A DNA stretch of 32,615 nucleotides from an uncultured Erythrobacter sp. Its GTDB lineage: Bacteria > Pseudomonadota > Alphaproteobacteria > Sphingomonadales > Sphingomonadaceae. The notes under the pieces were generated by a model. The model was not told the DNA's origin. It did no database searches and saw nothing but the letters and a program-made list of their open reading frames with translations. The stretch's first letter is position 1, and every line of letters begins with the position of its first letter. Below, one piece after another: positions 17,294-26,824 of this stretch. Position numbers and translations under genes: made by a program. The stretch is from positions 1 to 32,615 of the forward strand of contig CALLQC010000035.1 in assembly GCA_938015255.1 (NCBI GenBank), read 5' to 3'.

Positions 17294-19234
17294 TTATGAT
17301 TGAGGCCGGTTCGCCAGCAGATCATCGACCACCGCTGGATCGGCGAGCGTCGATGTGTCGCCGAGATTGCCGGTGTCGTTTTCCGCGATCTTGCGCAGGA
17401 TGCGGCGCATGATTTTTCCGCTGCGTGTTTTGGGCAGGCCGGGGGCGAATTGCAGCACGTCGGGCGTCGCAATCGGGCCGATTTCCTTGCGCACCCACTG
17501 GACAAGCTCGCGGCGCAATTCCTCGCTGTCTTCGGTGCCGGCATTGGTGGTGACATAGGCATAGATGCCCTGTCCCTTTACATCGTGCGGCATGCCGACC
17601 ACCGCGGCTTCGGAAACGAGCGGGTGTTCAACCAGCGCGCTTTCCACCTCGGCTGTGCCCATACGGTGTCCCGAGACATTGATTACATCATCAATGCGGC
17701 CGGTGATCCAGTGATAGCCATCCTCATCGCGGCGGCAGCCGTCTCCGGTAAAGTAGTATCCGGGATATTGGCTGAAATAGGTCTGAAAGAAGCGGTCATG
17801 GTCCCCGTATACGGTGCGCATTTGCCCCGGCCAGCTATCGGTGATGACGAGCGCGCCGGACGTTGCTCCGTTCAGGATCGTGCCCTTTTCGGGATCAACC
17901 AGGGCGGGCTTCACACCGAACATCGGTTTCGACGCGCTGCCGGGTTTCAGGTCAGTTGCGCCGGGCAGGGGAGTGATCATCGCGGCGCCGGTTTCGGTCT
18001 GCCACCAAGTGTCAACAATCGGGCAGCGCCGCTCACCTATGACGCGGTGATACCAGTCCCACGCTTCCGGATTGATCGGCTCGCCCACGCTGCCCAATAG
18101 ACGCAGTGACGACCGGTCGGTCTTCGTTACCCACTCATCGCCTTCGCGCATCAGGGCGCGCAGAGCGGTGGGGGCGGCGTAAAAGATTTCGACCTGATGT
18201 TTGTCGATGATCTGCCAGAACCGGCTGAAGTCGGGAAAGTTGGGCACGCCTTCAAACATGACCTGCGTCGCCCCGTTGATGAGCGGGCCGTAGGCGACAT
18301 AGCTGTGTCCTGTGACCCAGCCCACATCCGCGGCGCACCAATAGATCTGCCCGGGTCGGTAATCGAACACATATTCATGCGTCATGCTGGTCCACACGGC
18401 ATAGCCGCCGGTGGTGTGCAGCACGCCCTTCGGCTTTCCGGTGGAACCGGATGTGTAGAGGATGAACAGCGGATCTTCGGCGTCCATCACTTCCGGCGCG
18501 CAATCAGCCGATGCGTTCGCGGCGGCGTCATGCCACCAGACATCGCGCCCTTCGGTAAAGTTCACTTCGCTGCCGGTGTGTCGGTAAACGATCACCGTCT
18601 CGGCGCTTGCTTTTTCAAGCGCGGCGTCGACATTCGCTTTCAGCGGCACTTTCTTGCCCCCGCGCAGCCCTTCGTCTGCGGTGATAACGATGTTGGACTG
18701 GCAGTCTTCGATCCGCCCGGCGAGTGCATCCGGACTGAAGCCTGCAAAAACCACCGAATGCACCGCGCCAATCCGCGCGCAGGCGAGCATCGCGATGACG
18801 GCTTCGGGCACCATCGGCAGGTAGATGGTGACCCGGTCGCCTTTTTTGACACCGAGGTTTTTCAGGACGTTGGCGAATTTGCAGACTTCGGTGTGGAGGT
18901 CGCGGTAGCTCAGGGTCCGGCCCGGCGTGCCGGGATGGTCTGGCTCCCAGATGATGGCAGGCGTGTCGCCGCGCGTTTCCAGATGGCGATCAAGCGCATT
19001 GGCGCAGATATTAAGCTTGCCGCCCAGGAACCAGCCGATGCGGAAGTCGGCCTCGTTATAGCTCACATCCTTTAGCGTTCCCCACGGGCGTAACCAATCG
19101 ATGCGCCCTGATTCCTCGTGCCAGAAGCCTTCCGGATCATTGATCGATTGATCGTATCGCGCATCATACCTGCGCGCATTAATCAGCGCATTTTCCGCCC
19201 ATTCCTCTGGTACGGGGAACAATTCCTGGCTCAA
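17294..19234 (-). CDS. acs: Acetate--CoA ligase (acetyl-CoA synthetase)
   Basis: 646 aa: '[21 protein letters not shown]', '[27 protein letters not shown]', '[16 protein letters not shown]', '[44 protein letters not shown]', '[18 protein letters not shown]'. Confidence 0.95.
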   Translation of the reverse strand: MSQELFPVPEEWAENALINARRYDARYDQSINDPEGFWHEESGRIDWLRPWGTLKDVSYNEADFRIGWFLGGKLNICANALDRHLETRGDTPAIIWEPDHPGTPGRTLSYRDLHTEVCKFANVLKNLGVKKGDRVTIYLPMVPEAVIAMLACARIGAVHSVVFAGFSPDALAGRIEDCQSNIVITADEGLRGGKKVPLKANVDAALEKASAETVIVYRHTGSEVNFTEGRDVWWHDAAANASADCAPEVMDAEDPLFILYTSGSTGKPKGVLHTTGGYAVWTSMTHEYVFDYRPGQIYWCAADVGWVTGHSYVAYGPLINGATQVMFEGVPNFPDFSRFWQIIDKHQVEIFYAAPTALRALMREGDEWVTKTDRSSLRLLGSVGEPINPEAWDWYHRVIGERRCPIVDTWWQTETGAAMITPLPGATDLKPGSASKPMFGVKPALVDPEKGTILNGATSGALVITDSWPGQMRTVYGDHDRFFQTYFSQYPGYYFTGDGCRRDEDGYHWITGRIDDVINVSGHRMGTAEVESALVEHPLVSEAAVVGMPHDVKGQGIYAYVTTNAGTEDSEELRRELVQWVRKEIGPIATPDVLQFAPGLPKTRSGKIMRRILRKIAENDTGNLGDTSTLADPAVVDDLLANRPQS

Positions 19235-19299
19235 GCGTCATTCTCCTGTCTCTGATCGCAAAGCCTAGGCGTTTGGGGCGCCCGAGAAAAGCGTCAAGC

Positions 19300-19656
19300 T
19301 CAGGAGTTGTCGAGCACCGTATGCATCGCGCTGATCATTGCCGATGGCGGACATGGTTTTGGCAGGGTGGTCGCATCGGGAAAACGGGATTTCACCTCAG
19401 CCGCGCTTTCAAAGTCAGAGTGGAAAATGATGGGCACATTTTCGTCAATCAGCTTCTGCGCGAGCGGATAAACCGCACCGTCTTTCAGCTCGACATCAAG
19501 GATCGCAAGATCCGGCTTTTCTTTCTGGAAGGCGAGCATTGCGTCTGAGATTCCCGCATGCGGGCCTTCGACTTCATAGCCCGCTTCTTCAACAGTATCG
19601 CAAAGATCAAAAGCGACGATCATCTCGTGCTCGGCGACCAGAATACGCTGGGTCAT
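19300..19656 (-). CDS. Single-domain response regulator receiver protein with atypical acidic pocket
   Basis: 118 aa: 'ILVAEHEMIVAFDLCDTVEEAGYEVEGPHA', phospho-acceptor context 'PDLAILDVELKDG', 'TLPKPC' Lys. Strong RBS (gaggagg) upstream. Confidence 0.85.
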   Translation of the reverse strand: MTQRILVAEHEMIVAFDLCDTVEEAGYEVEGPHAGISDAMLAFQKEKPDLAILDVELKDGAVYPLAQKLIDENVPIIFHSDFESAAEVKSRFPDATTLPKPCPPSAMISAMHTVLDNS

Positions 19657-19733
19657 TGCTGACCTCCTCTCCGATTCGTTTCTGATCCCGATTGGAGTTT
19701 AGCACAGTATTGTTGCGTGTGGCCCCACCAATT

Positions 19734-20297
19734 TTACGTATTGTTGCCAAAACGTGATGCGAAGCCCGCATCATCGCCTGCGGCCAGCAATTTCGCCTGC
19801 TCCACCCACTGATCGCGGGTGATACGGCCCGAAAACCGCCCAAGTGTCGCATCAACCCGCGCGATATCGGCATCGGACCACGCAGCAATTTGTTCAAAAC
19901 GCGTCACGCCCTGATCCGCAAGGATGGTCACGAGCTTTGGACCGACGCCTTTGATCCGGCGCAGGTCATCGGCAACTCCGCTTGGCGCTGGCGCTGGCGC
20001 TGGGGCGGGCGCTGGCGCTGGTGCTGGGGCGGGCGCTGGAGCGGATGCTGGTTCCGGTGTGGCGATCGGCTCGGGCGCTGACTTGACGGCAGCGGGCGGG
20101 ACCACCGGTTCGGCAGCTTTCGGCGCATCGATCAGCGCCTGATTGCGTTTGGCGCGCTCTGCACCTTCATCGAGGACATCCCCCCTGTCCTGTCCGATAA
20201 CGGTGGTGCTGCGCCTGCCCAGCAGCAGGAACGCCATGATCACCAGCAAGATGGCGAAAGCGACAAGGATGTAGGGCAGCATTTGCTCGAATGTCAT
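19734..20297 (-). CDS. Membrane-anchored protein with Ala/Pro-rich linker and C-terminal helix-hairpin-helix domain
   Basis: N-terminal TM 'MLPYILVAFAILLVIMAFLLL', (AP)n linker, then 'ADDLRRIKGVGPKLVTILADQGVTRFEQIAAWSDADIARVD' (GVGPK HhH). Confidence 0.75.
   Translation of the reverse strand: MTFEQMLPYILVAFAILLVIMAFLLLGRRSTTVIGQDRGDVLDEGAERAKRNQALIDAPKAAEPVVPPAAVKSAPEPIATPEPASAPAPAPAPAPAPAPAPAPAPSGVADDLRRIKGVGPKLVTILADQGVTRFEQIAAWSDADIARVDATLGRFSGRITRDQWVEQAKLLAAGDDAGFASRFGNNT
19981..20052. repeat. Low-complexity ggcgct-type repeat coding the Ala-Pro linker
   Basis: Runs of ggcgctggcgctggggcgggcgctgg... encode APAPAPAPAPAPAPA on the minus strand. Confidence 0.8.
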
Positions 20298-20358
20298 GGC
20301 TCAGACTCTCCGCGTGAACTTGTGTTGTTCGCGCTTTAGCAGCCTCGTGCGATCATGC

Positions 20359-20394
20359 AAAAAAGCCGATGCCTCCCTAAGGAAACACCGGCTT
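20359..20394 (-). terminator. Rho-independent terminator for the VWA gene
   Basis: On the minus strand: aagccggtg ... catcggctt (9-bp stem with one G-U) followed by six T (polyA at 20359-20364), 23 bp downstream of the 20417 gene end. Confidence 0.75.
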
Positions 20395-20416
20395 CGCTGT
20401 TGGACTCATGAAACAG

Positions 20417-22108
20417 TTAGCCGCCCGATTTTGTTCCCGCAGCAATTTGATTTAATTGTAGAAATTCCTGTCTCCAGAAATTGTCCTGTTTGCCTGCGAG
20501 TGCTTCGATATCGTCATGATCGAAGCCCATCATCAGTTCATCCCCGCGCAGCAATTGTCCAAAGGCAGCAACCGAAGTCGCAAACGCAAAGTCGCCGGTC
20601 GGGGCCTTCGCGCGGCGCAGCTGTTCATTGCTGACAATAGTGTCGATCAGCTTGGAGCTGTCGCCGTCGGGCAGTTTGTAGCGCAGCTTGATATGCGCTG
20701 CTTCGGCCATGCGCTTTTTCGCATTGTTGGGCAGACCGTCCTGATAGCGCCGATTGGCGATCCATCCGGTCGTGCCGGTTGGCACCACTTCATAGATTGC
20801 TGTTACCTGGTGACCTGCCCCAATATCCCCTGCATCGACCGCATCATTGTCGAAATCCTCTTCGCGCAGGATGCGGTTTTCATAGCCGACGAGACGATAC
20901 TGGCTGACCACTGCCGGGTTGAACTCGACCTGGATTTTCACATCCTTGGCGATGGTGAAGAGGGTGGATGACATCTCCTCGCCCAGCACCTTTTTCGCTT
21001 CCAGCGCGCTGTCGATATAGGCGTAATTGCCGTTCCCGTGATTGGCGATCTGCTCCATCATCGCTTCGTTGTAATTGCCCGTGCCAAAGCCGAGCGTGGT
21101 GAGCGTGATGCCGGTTTCGCGCTTCTTCTCGATCATCTCGATCAGCGCATCGCGGCTGGATACGCCGACATTGAAATCACCATCGGTGGCAAGGATCACG
21201 CGGTTGACGCCGCCCTTGATGAAATTGTCCTCGGCTATGTTGTAGGCGAGCTGGATACCTGCGCCGCCAGCGGTCGAACCGCCTGCAGAAAGCTCATCAA
21301 GCGCGCGGCGGATTTTCTTCGTATCGTTGGTCGGTTCAAGCACCATTCCCGCAGCGCCGGCATAGACCACGATAGAGACCCGGTCCTGTTCACCAAGCTC
21401 ACCGGCAAGGCCGGCCAGCGCGGTCTTTACCAGAGGCAGCTTGTCGGGCGATCCCATCGAGCCTGAGACATCCATCAGAAACACCAGATTGGCAGGCGGG
21501 CGCTCTTCGGCATCGATGTCATAGCCGCGCAGGCCGATGCGCATGAGATAGGTCTTCTCGTTCCACGGCGTTTTCGCAACGTCCGTCGTCACCGTGAAGG
21601 GCTGCGTGCGGTCGGTTGGCCTGGCATAATCATAGCGGAAATAGTTGATCATTTCTTCGGTCCGAACCGCGTCTTTTGGCGGGGCCATGCCCTGCGAGAG
21701 AAAGCGCCGGGTATTGGCGTAAGCGCCTGTATCGACATCGACACTGAATGTGCTGACCGGCTCGCTGCTGACGAGTTTGACCGGCGAGATTTCCTCGCCG
21801 TCATATTGCTCGCGGCCCGGATCGGTCGCGACCTGAACGGGGCGGACATAATAGGAATCGTTCGCGGCTACCGCGACCGCGCTTCGGGCCGCGCCGGTTC
21901 TAGGGCCGCGAGACCCCGTGACGATGATCTTTTGCTCCGCGACAGCCATCGGCGGTGGAGGAGGTGGTGGCGGTGGTGGCGGTGGTGGCGGCGGCGCTTC
22001 GGTGCCTGTCGCCGGTCCAGTGCTGGCCAAATCGCCCGATGACTGCGCAGCGCAGCCTGCGATCATAACGCCCAACACCAGCACGCTCGCAAATCTCGAA
22101 ACACGCAT
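20417..22108 (-). CDS. VWA-domain (YfbK-like) lipoprotein with poly-proline tract
   Basis: 563 aa: lipobox 'LGVMIAGC', Pro15 tract, 'VSTFSVDVDTGAYANTRRFLSQG', MIDAS 'NLVFLMDVSGSMGSPDKLPLVK', 'VILATDGDFNVGVSSRDALIEMIEKKRETGITLTTLGFGTGNYNEAMMEQIA'. Confidence 0.9.
   Translation of the reverse strand: MRVSRFASVLVLGVMIAGCAAQSSGDLASTGPATGTEAPPPPPPPPPPPPPPPMAVAEQKIIVTGSRGPRTGAARSAVAVAANDSYYVRPVQVATDPGREQYDGEEISPVKLVSSEPVSTFSVDVDTGAYANTRRFLSQGMAPPKDAVRTEEMINYFRYDYARPTDRTQPFTVTTDVAKTPWNEKTYLMRIGLRGYDIDAEERPPANLVFLMDVSGSMGSPDKLPLVKTALAGLAGELGEQDRVSIVVYAGAAGMVLEPTNDTKKIRRALDELSAGGSTAGGAGIQLAYNIAEDNFIKGGVNRVILATDGDFNVGVSSRDALIEMIEKKRETGITLTTLGFGTGNYNEAMMEQIANHGNGNYAYIDSALEAKKVLGEEMSSTLFTIAKDVKIQVEFNPAVVSQYRLVGYENRILREEDFDNDAVDAGDIGAGHQVTAIYEVVPTGTTGWIANRRYQDGLPNNAKKRMAEAAHIKLRYKLPDGDSSKLIDTIVSNEQLRRAKAPTGDFAFATSVAAFGQLLRGDELMMGFDHDDIEALAGKQDNFWRQEFLQLNQIAAGTKSGG
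21951..21995. repeat. GGN trinucleotide repeat encoding 15 consecutive prolines (minus strand)
   Basis: Fifteen uninterrupted GGN codon-complements between the 'gct tcg' and 'cat' codons. Confidence 0.85.
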
Positions 22109-22222
22109 TTCACACCTCCTGATAACCCGTGCACCAGCATCGACGAACGGCGTGAATGCCTTCTGAACACGTTGTTTCAGTTATGAAATGTAACCGCTCC
22201 GCCAGCGCGGAAAATGGCGAAA

Positions 22223-23785
22223 TCATGCGGGTTTGGCGGCTTCTTCTTCCCCATCGACAGCCGCCACCTTTTTACTGAAAAGCACCCGATCTTCTGGGCC
22301 AAAGCCGCGTTTCCAGATCACGATCAGGTATGTGCCGAGAATCGCCGGAATGCCAAACACCAGCTCCATCCATTCTGGCAAAAGCGTGAAAAGAAACCCG
22401 ACGACCACAGCCGGACCTGTGGCCCAGACGAGGCCCCACCGCCAATTGTTGACCGATGCTTTCAGCAGGGTCTTGAGCACGATCGCTTTCACCAGGCTGG
22501 ACACGCCGAGCGCTATAAACAGCGCGAGCGCCGCGCCCGCCGCCTTGAACCCGTCATTCAGCCCAAGATGTTCGGCAAGCATAATCAGAGCGATCGTCAG
22601 CACGCCTTGTAAAGTGATGACACCGATCGAGATGCCGAGATTGCGTTTGCGCGCGATGTAGACAAGCACGCTTTCGGAAACGACCGCCATTGATGCGATA
22701 ACCTCTGCGGCCAGCAGGATCGCAAGTGCGCCTGTGCCGCCGACGATCTCTGGCCCGCCGAGCCCCATCACAGCCTCACCCGGAATCGCAAGCGCCAGCG
22801 CAATGCCAAGCTGCAAGGCGATGATCCAGAAACCCACCTGCCGCACCTGAGCCGCGATGGCACCCATATCGCCGATCTTCAGGTTCTTGGTGATGACAGG
22901 GGAGAGGATCGGTTCGAAACTGGTTTTCAGCTTTTGCGGGACGCTGACGATTTCCTTTGCGAAGAAGTAGATGCCCACCGTTGCTGCCGATGCAGACTGG
23001 CCTATCAGGAACACGTCAAGCAGCCGTGTGCCCCGCTCGATCACGTCCGCACCGATCAGCGGCAAAGCGCGCGCGGTCATCTTGCCAAGATATCTGGGGC
23101 GGGGGCGCCAGCCGCTTGGCAGGCCGTAGGTGCGCAGAAACGAATAAAGCGCGGTGAACAGTGCGGCATAAATCGCCGCGAGGAAAGCCAGCGCCAGCCC
23201 TCCGGCGCTGAAACCCGGAATGAAGAAAATGACAGCGACCGCGATTGATTTTGTCCATGGTTCGACGATGGCCCGTGCACGGACGGTCGTGGCTATGTCA
23301 TATTTGTAAGCCTGCGCGGCCAGCAGGATCTCGGTAAGCGCGAATGCCGGGATCGCGGCTATCATCCACATGTCGTAATCGCTGTTGGTTCCGCTCGGAA
23401 AAATGATCACCGGAAATGCGAGCAGGATGGAACACGCGACAAGTGAAAAGGCGAGAGACGTCAACATCCCGTCAAACACCAGATTGACGCGCCTTTGCCC
23501 GTCTTCTTCCGCCCCCTCGGTCAGGCGCTGAGCCAGCCCGCGTTTTTCACCAAGCGCGCAGACGAGCGCGAAGATTTCGATAATCACGAATGCGGCAGCG
23601 AAGCGGCCCATTTCATCGACGCCGTAAAGCCGGTAGCCGACGAACAGAAACGGAATGCCGCCCAGCGCGCGGATGATAAAGCCAAGCGTGTTGGTGCGCC
23701 CGCCTTTGGCGAGCGTCGCCATATCATCGCCGCCCTTTTGCGGGTCTAGCGGTTTATCAGGAGAGGGCGCTTTCGTGTCGCTCAA
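22223..23785 (-). CDS. Polysaccharide flippase / lipopolysaccharide biosynthesis protein (Wzx/MOP superfamily)
   Basis: 520-aa multi-TM protein with MOP-like layout ('LGFIIRALGGIPFLFVGYRLYGVDEMGRFAAAFVIIEIFALVCALGEKRGLAQRL'); TTG start overlaps the gpsA stop. Confidence 0.75.
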   Translation of the reverse strand: MSDTKAPSPDKPLDPQKGGDDMATLAKGGRTNTLGFIIRALGGIPFLFVGYRLYGVDEMGRFAAAFVIIEIFALVCALGEKRGLAQRLTEGAEEDGQRRVNLVFDGMLTSLAFSLVACSILLAFPVIIFPSGTNSDYDMWMIAAIPAFALTEILLAAQAYKYDIATTVRARAIVEPWTKSIAVAVIFFIPGFSAGGLALAFLAAIYAALFTALYSFLRTYGLPSGWRPRPRYLGKMTARALPLIGADVIERGTRLLDVFLIGQSASAATVGIYFFAKEIVSVPQKLKTSFEPILSPVITKNLKIGDMGAIAAQVRQVGFWIIALQLGIALALAIPGEAVMGLGGPEIVGGTGALAILLAAEVIASMAVVSESVLVYIARKRNLGISIGVITLQGVLTIALIMLAEHLGLNDGFKAAGAALALFIALGVSSLVKAIVLKTLLKASVNNWRWGLVWATGPAVVVGFLFTLLPEWMELVFGIPAILGTYLIVIWKRGFGPEDRVLFSKKVAAVDGEEEAAKPA

Positions 23786-24792
23786 GCGCTCTTTTCCTGT
23801 TCAGCGCGCAGCGGCCGCGCAAGCAGCTCTGCCACGACAGCGCGCGGGTCCTGACCGCTCAGGATTGCATTGACGGCGACCGTGATCGGCATGGCAATGC
23901 CGCGCTCCTCGGCGAGCTGTGCGAGCACTGGCGCGGTATGCGCGCCCTCCGCCACGGTGCGGCGGTCCGCCATCAGACCGGCGGCAGACTGTCCTTCCCC
24001 CAACGCCTTGCCGAGCGAGAAATTGCGGCTGGACGTGGAAGAGCAGGTCAGCACCAGATCGCCGAGGCCGCATAATCCCGCCAGCGTTTCCGCGCGTGCG
24101 CCGAGTTCCTCGCCGAACCGCAGCATCTCGGCATATCCGCGTGCGATCAAGGCAGCGCGCGCATTCTGGCCAAGCTCAAGGCCATCGACCACGCCGCACG
24201 CAATGGCGAGGACATTCTTGATCGATCCGCCAATCTCTGCGCCGGTTACATCGTCAGTAAAATACGGTCGGAATGCCGGCCGCGCGAGCTCACCGGACAG
24301 GCGCTCCCACTGCGTGCGTCCTCCCTCGCATGCGAGCGTCACAGCGGTGGGAAGTCCGGCTGCGACCTCATGCGCGAAAGTGGGGCCAGAAAGGACCGCA
24401 ATCTCGCTTTCGGGACAGGCCGCGCGCGCGACGTCATTCATCAGGCGCTTGGTGCCAGCCTCGATCCCTTTTGAGCACAGCACCAGATCGCGCGGTGATC
24501 TGGGCAGTGTCTCCAGGACTTTGCCCATGACCTGCGCAGGAGTAACGCAAAGCACAATATCGAGCGCGGCGATATCGCCGATGTCACCTGTCGCCCGAAT
24601 GCTCGGGGCGAGCTTTGCGCTTGCCAGGTAGAGCGGGTTGCGATGCTCGCTATTGATCGCCTCGACCACTTCGCTTTCAAATGCCCACAAAACCACATCG
24701 CGGCCATCGCTCGCTGCCATTTGCGCCAGAGCTGTGCCCCACGCGCCCGCTCCGATTACCCCGATTGTCTGCTTCATGCTTTCACCCGTCAT
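23782..24792 (-). CDS. gpsA: Glycerol-3-phosphate dehydrogenase [NAD(P)+]
   Basis: '[28 protein letters not shown]', '[16 protein letters not shown]', '[21 protein letters not shown]', '[38 protein letters not shown]'. Alternative start 24777 (MKQTIGVIG). Confidence 0.95.
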   Translation of the reverse strand: MTGESMKQTIGVIGAGAWGTALAQMAASDGRDVVLWAFESEVVEAINSEHRNPLYLASAKLAPSIRATGDIGDIAALDIVLCVTPAQVMGKVLETLPRSPRDLVLCSKGIEAGTKRLMNDVARAACPESEIAVLSGPTFAHEVAAGLPTAVTLACEGGRTQWERLSGELARPAFRPYFTDDVTGAEIGGSIKNVLAIACGVVDGLELGQNARAALIARGYAEMLRFGEELGARAETLAGLCGLGDLVLTCSSTSSRNFSLGKALGEGQSAAGLMADRRTVAEGAHTAPVLAQLAEERGIAMPITVAVNAILSGQDPRAVVAELLARPLRAEQEKSA

Positions 24793-25835
24793 GCCTTTAC
24801 TCCGGCGCCGCGCGCCTTTTCCGCATCGGGATCGAGCGGCCAGCGCGGCCGGGCTTTGAAGTCCAGCGGATCCGACTGGCCAAGCGGCAGACGCTCACAG
24901 CCCGCCCATGCGATCATCGCAGCATTGTCCGTACACAGCGCCAGCGGCGGAGCGACAAAGCGCATGCCGCGCTGCAAGGCGAGCTCTTCCAGCGCGCCGC
25001 GGATCGCCATATTGGCAGCCACGCCGCCTGCGACAACAAGCGCAGGCATGGTGCCGCACGCACCGAGCGCTTTATTGAGCCGGTCGATCAGGCAATCGAC
25101 GGCGGCCTGCTGAAAACTTGCGGCAATATCGGCGGCCCTGTGCTCACCGCTCTCGACCGCGCGCAGCACTGCGCTTTTAAGACCCGCAAAAGAGAAATGC
25201 GGTTCCGCTGAACCTTTTAGCGGGCGCGGCAGGGGGACAGCGCCGGGGTCGCCTTCGCGTGCCAGCTTTTCGACCGCGGGGCCTCCCGGATACCCCAGAC
25301 CTAGGATTTTTGCCGTTTTGTCGAATGCCTCACCCAGGGCATCGTCAATGGTTGTTCCTAGCCGGCGATATCGTCCGACGCCCTCGACGCACAGGATCTG
25401 GCAATGCCCGCCGCTGACCAGCAAGAGGAGATAGGGGAAACCAAGCGCCTCATCCGCCAGCCGCGGCGAAAGCGCGTGCCCTTCAAGATGATTGATCGCG
25501 AGCAACGGCTTGCCCGATGCCATCGCAAGCGCCTTTGCGCTGACCAGCCCGACCATTACACCGCCGATCAGGCCCGGCCCGGCGGTTGCCGCAATCGCAT
25601 CCACATCGCTTAGCCTAAGCCCGGCATCCTGCATCACCGCCTCCAGCATCGGGGCGAGCCGTTCCGCATGCGCGCGCGCCGCGATTTCGGGCACCACGCC
25701 GCCATAGGGCGCATGTTCCTTTTCCTGACTGGCGATACGCTGGGCCACAATCGTTCGGTCTGTGCGCACCAGAGCCACCGCAGTCTCGTCGCAGCTCGAC
25801 TCTATTCCCAGGACAATGTGCGGTTCCGATCCCAT
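24789..25835 (-). CDS. tsaD: tRNA N6-adenosine threonylcarbamoyltransferase
   Basis: '[16 protein letters not shown]', '[23 protein letters not shown]', '[13 protein letters not shown]', '[12 protein letters not shown]', '[13 protein letters not shown]', '[12 protein letters not shown]'. Confidence 0.96.
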   Translation of the reverse strand: MGSEPHIVLGIESSCDETAVALVRTDRTIVAQRIASQEKEHAPYGGVVPEIAARAHAERLAPMLEAVMQDAGLRLSDVDAIAATAGPGLIGGVMVGLVSAKALAMASGKPLLAINHLEGHALSPRLADEALGFPYLLLLVSGGHCQILCVEGVGRYRRLGTTIDDALGEAFDKTAKILGLGYPGGPAVEKLAREGDPGAVPLPRPLKGSAEPHFSFAGLKSAVLRAVESGEHRAADIAASFQQAAVDCLIDRLNKALGACGTMPALVVAGGVAANMAIRGALEELALQRGMRFVAPPLALCTDNAAMIAWAGCERLPLGQSDPLDFKARPRWPLDPDAEKARGAGVKA

Positions 25836-25876
25836 TGATCTTCCACTTAGTGTTTCGGCTCGCTAGAGCAAGCAAT

Positions 25877-26824
25877 GTGACGGGAAACAATACACAGGAC
25901 GGGGTGGTAAAACTCCGGTTGGGGACGCGCAATTCGCCGCTGGCGATGGCGCAGGCGGTGGAAACTCGCGCTCGGCTGTGCGCCGCGCATGGCTGGAGCG
26001 AGGAGGCGGTCGAACTGGTTCCGGTGACTGCCAGCGGAGACAAGGTGCTGGACCGTCCGCTGGCAGAAATCGGTGGGAAAGCGCTCTGGACGAAAGAACT
26101 GGACGCCTGGCTTGCCGAGGGAAAGATCGATGCATCGGTCCACTCGGCAAAGGATGTAGAGACGATCCGGCCCGATCTCTTCCATTTCGGGGCGTTCCTG
26201 CCGCGCGCTGACCGGCGTGACGCTTTGGTTGGCGCGGCAAGCATCGCCGCCATTCCGCAGGGCGCAATCGTGGGCACAAGTGCGCCGCGCCGTGCATCGC
26301 AGCTCCTCAACCTTCGGCCCGACTGCAAAGTGGTTACGTTTCGCGGCAATGTGGCGACGCGTCTGGGCAAGCTGGAAGCTGGCGAGGCGGATGTAACATT
26401 TCTGGCTGCCGCGGGGCTTGAACGGCTGGGCCAGTCGCAGGTCGGCAACCCGCTGGATAGCGGCGAGTGGATTCCGGCCGCTGCGCAGGGCGTGATCGCG
26501 CTGGAATGCCGCGCAGACGACGCCGCTGCAACCGCACTGCTTTCGGCAATCGATCACGCGCCGACCCGCGCCGAACTGGAAGCGGAAAGGGCGCTTTTGG
26601 CGGCACTGGGTGGCACTTGTCACTCGCCTGTCGCTGTGTTGTGCGAAGGGACGGGCGAGATCCTTTCAATGCGCGCGGCGGTGTTTAGCAGCGATGGCAG
26701 CGAGCGGGTTGAGGGCGAAACCGAGTTTTCCGCACGGGATCACGGACCGGTGCGCACGCTCGCAGCGGACCTGCTGGGCCGGGCATCGCCTGAAATCACC
26801 AAGCTGTTTCAGCCGGACGCGTGA
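25877..26824 (+). CDS. hemC: Porphobilinogen deaminase (hydroxymethylbilane synthase)
   Basis: 'KLRLGTRNSPLAMAQAVETRARL', 'FTKELD'-type 'LWTKELDAWLAEGKIDASVHSAKDV', 'GTSAPRRASQLLNLRPD', 'FRGNVATRLGKLEAGEADVTFLAAAGLERLG', 'PAAAQGVIALECR'. Start codon uncertain (GTG 25877 or 25904; ORF open from 25835). Confidence 0.95.
   Translation: MTGNNTQDGVVKLRLGTRNSPLAMAQAVETRARLCAAHGWSEEAVELVPVTASGDKVLDRPLAEIGGKALWTKELDAWLAEGKIDASVHSAKDVETIRPDLFHFGAFLPRADRRDALVGAASIAAIPQGAIVGTSAPRRASQLLNLRPDCKVVTFRGNVATRLGKLEAGEADVTFLAAAGLERLGQSQVGNPLDSGEWIPAAAQGVIALECRADDAAATALLSAIDHAPTRAELEAERALLAALGGTCHSPVAVLCEGTGEILSMRAAVFSSDGSERVEGETEFSARDHGPVRTLAADLLGRASPEITKLFQPDA

Noticed and set aside
17300-19075. Two long plus-strand ORFs (266 and 292 aa) opposite acs
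   Set aside because: Shadow ORFs of a highly conserved acetyl-CoA synthetase; no recognisable domains.
19981-20052. Possible CRISPR-like or regulatory repeat array
   Set aside because: Units are 6 bp with no spacers and lie in frame in an Ala-Pro linker; simple low-complexity coding repeat.
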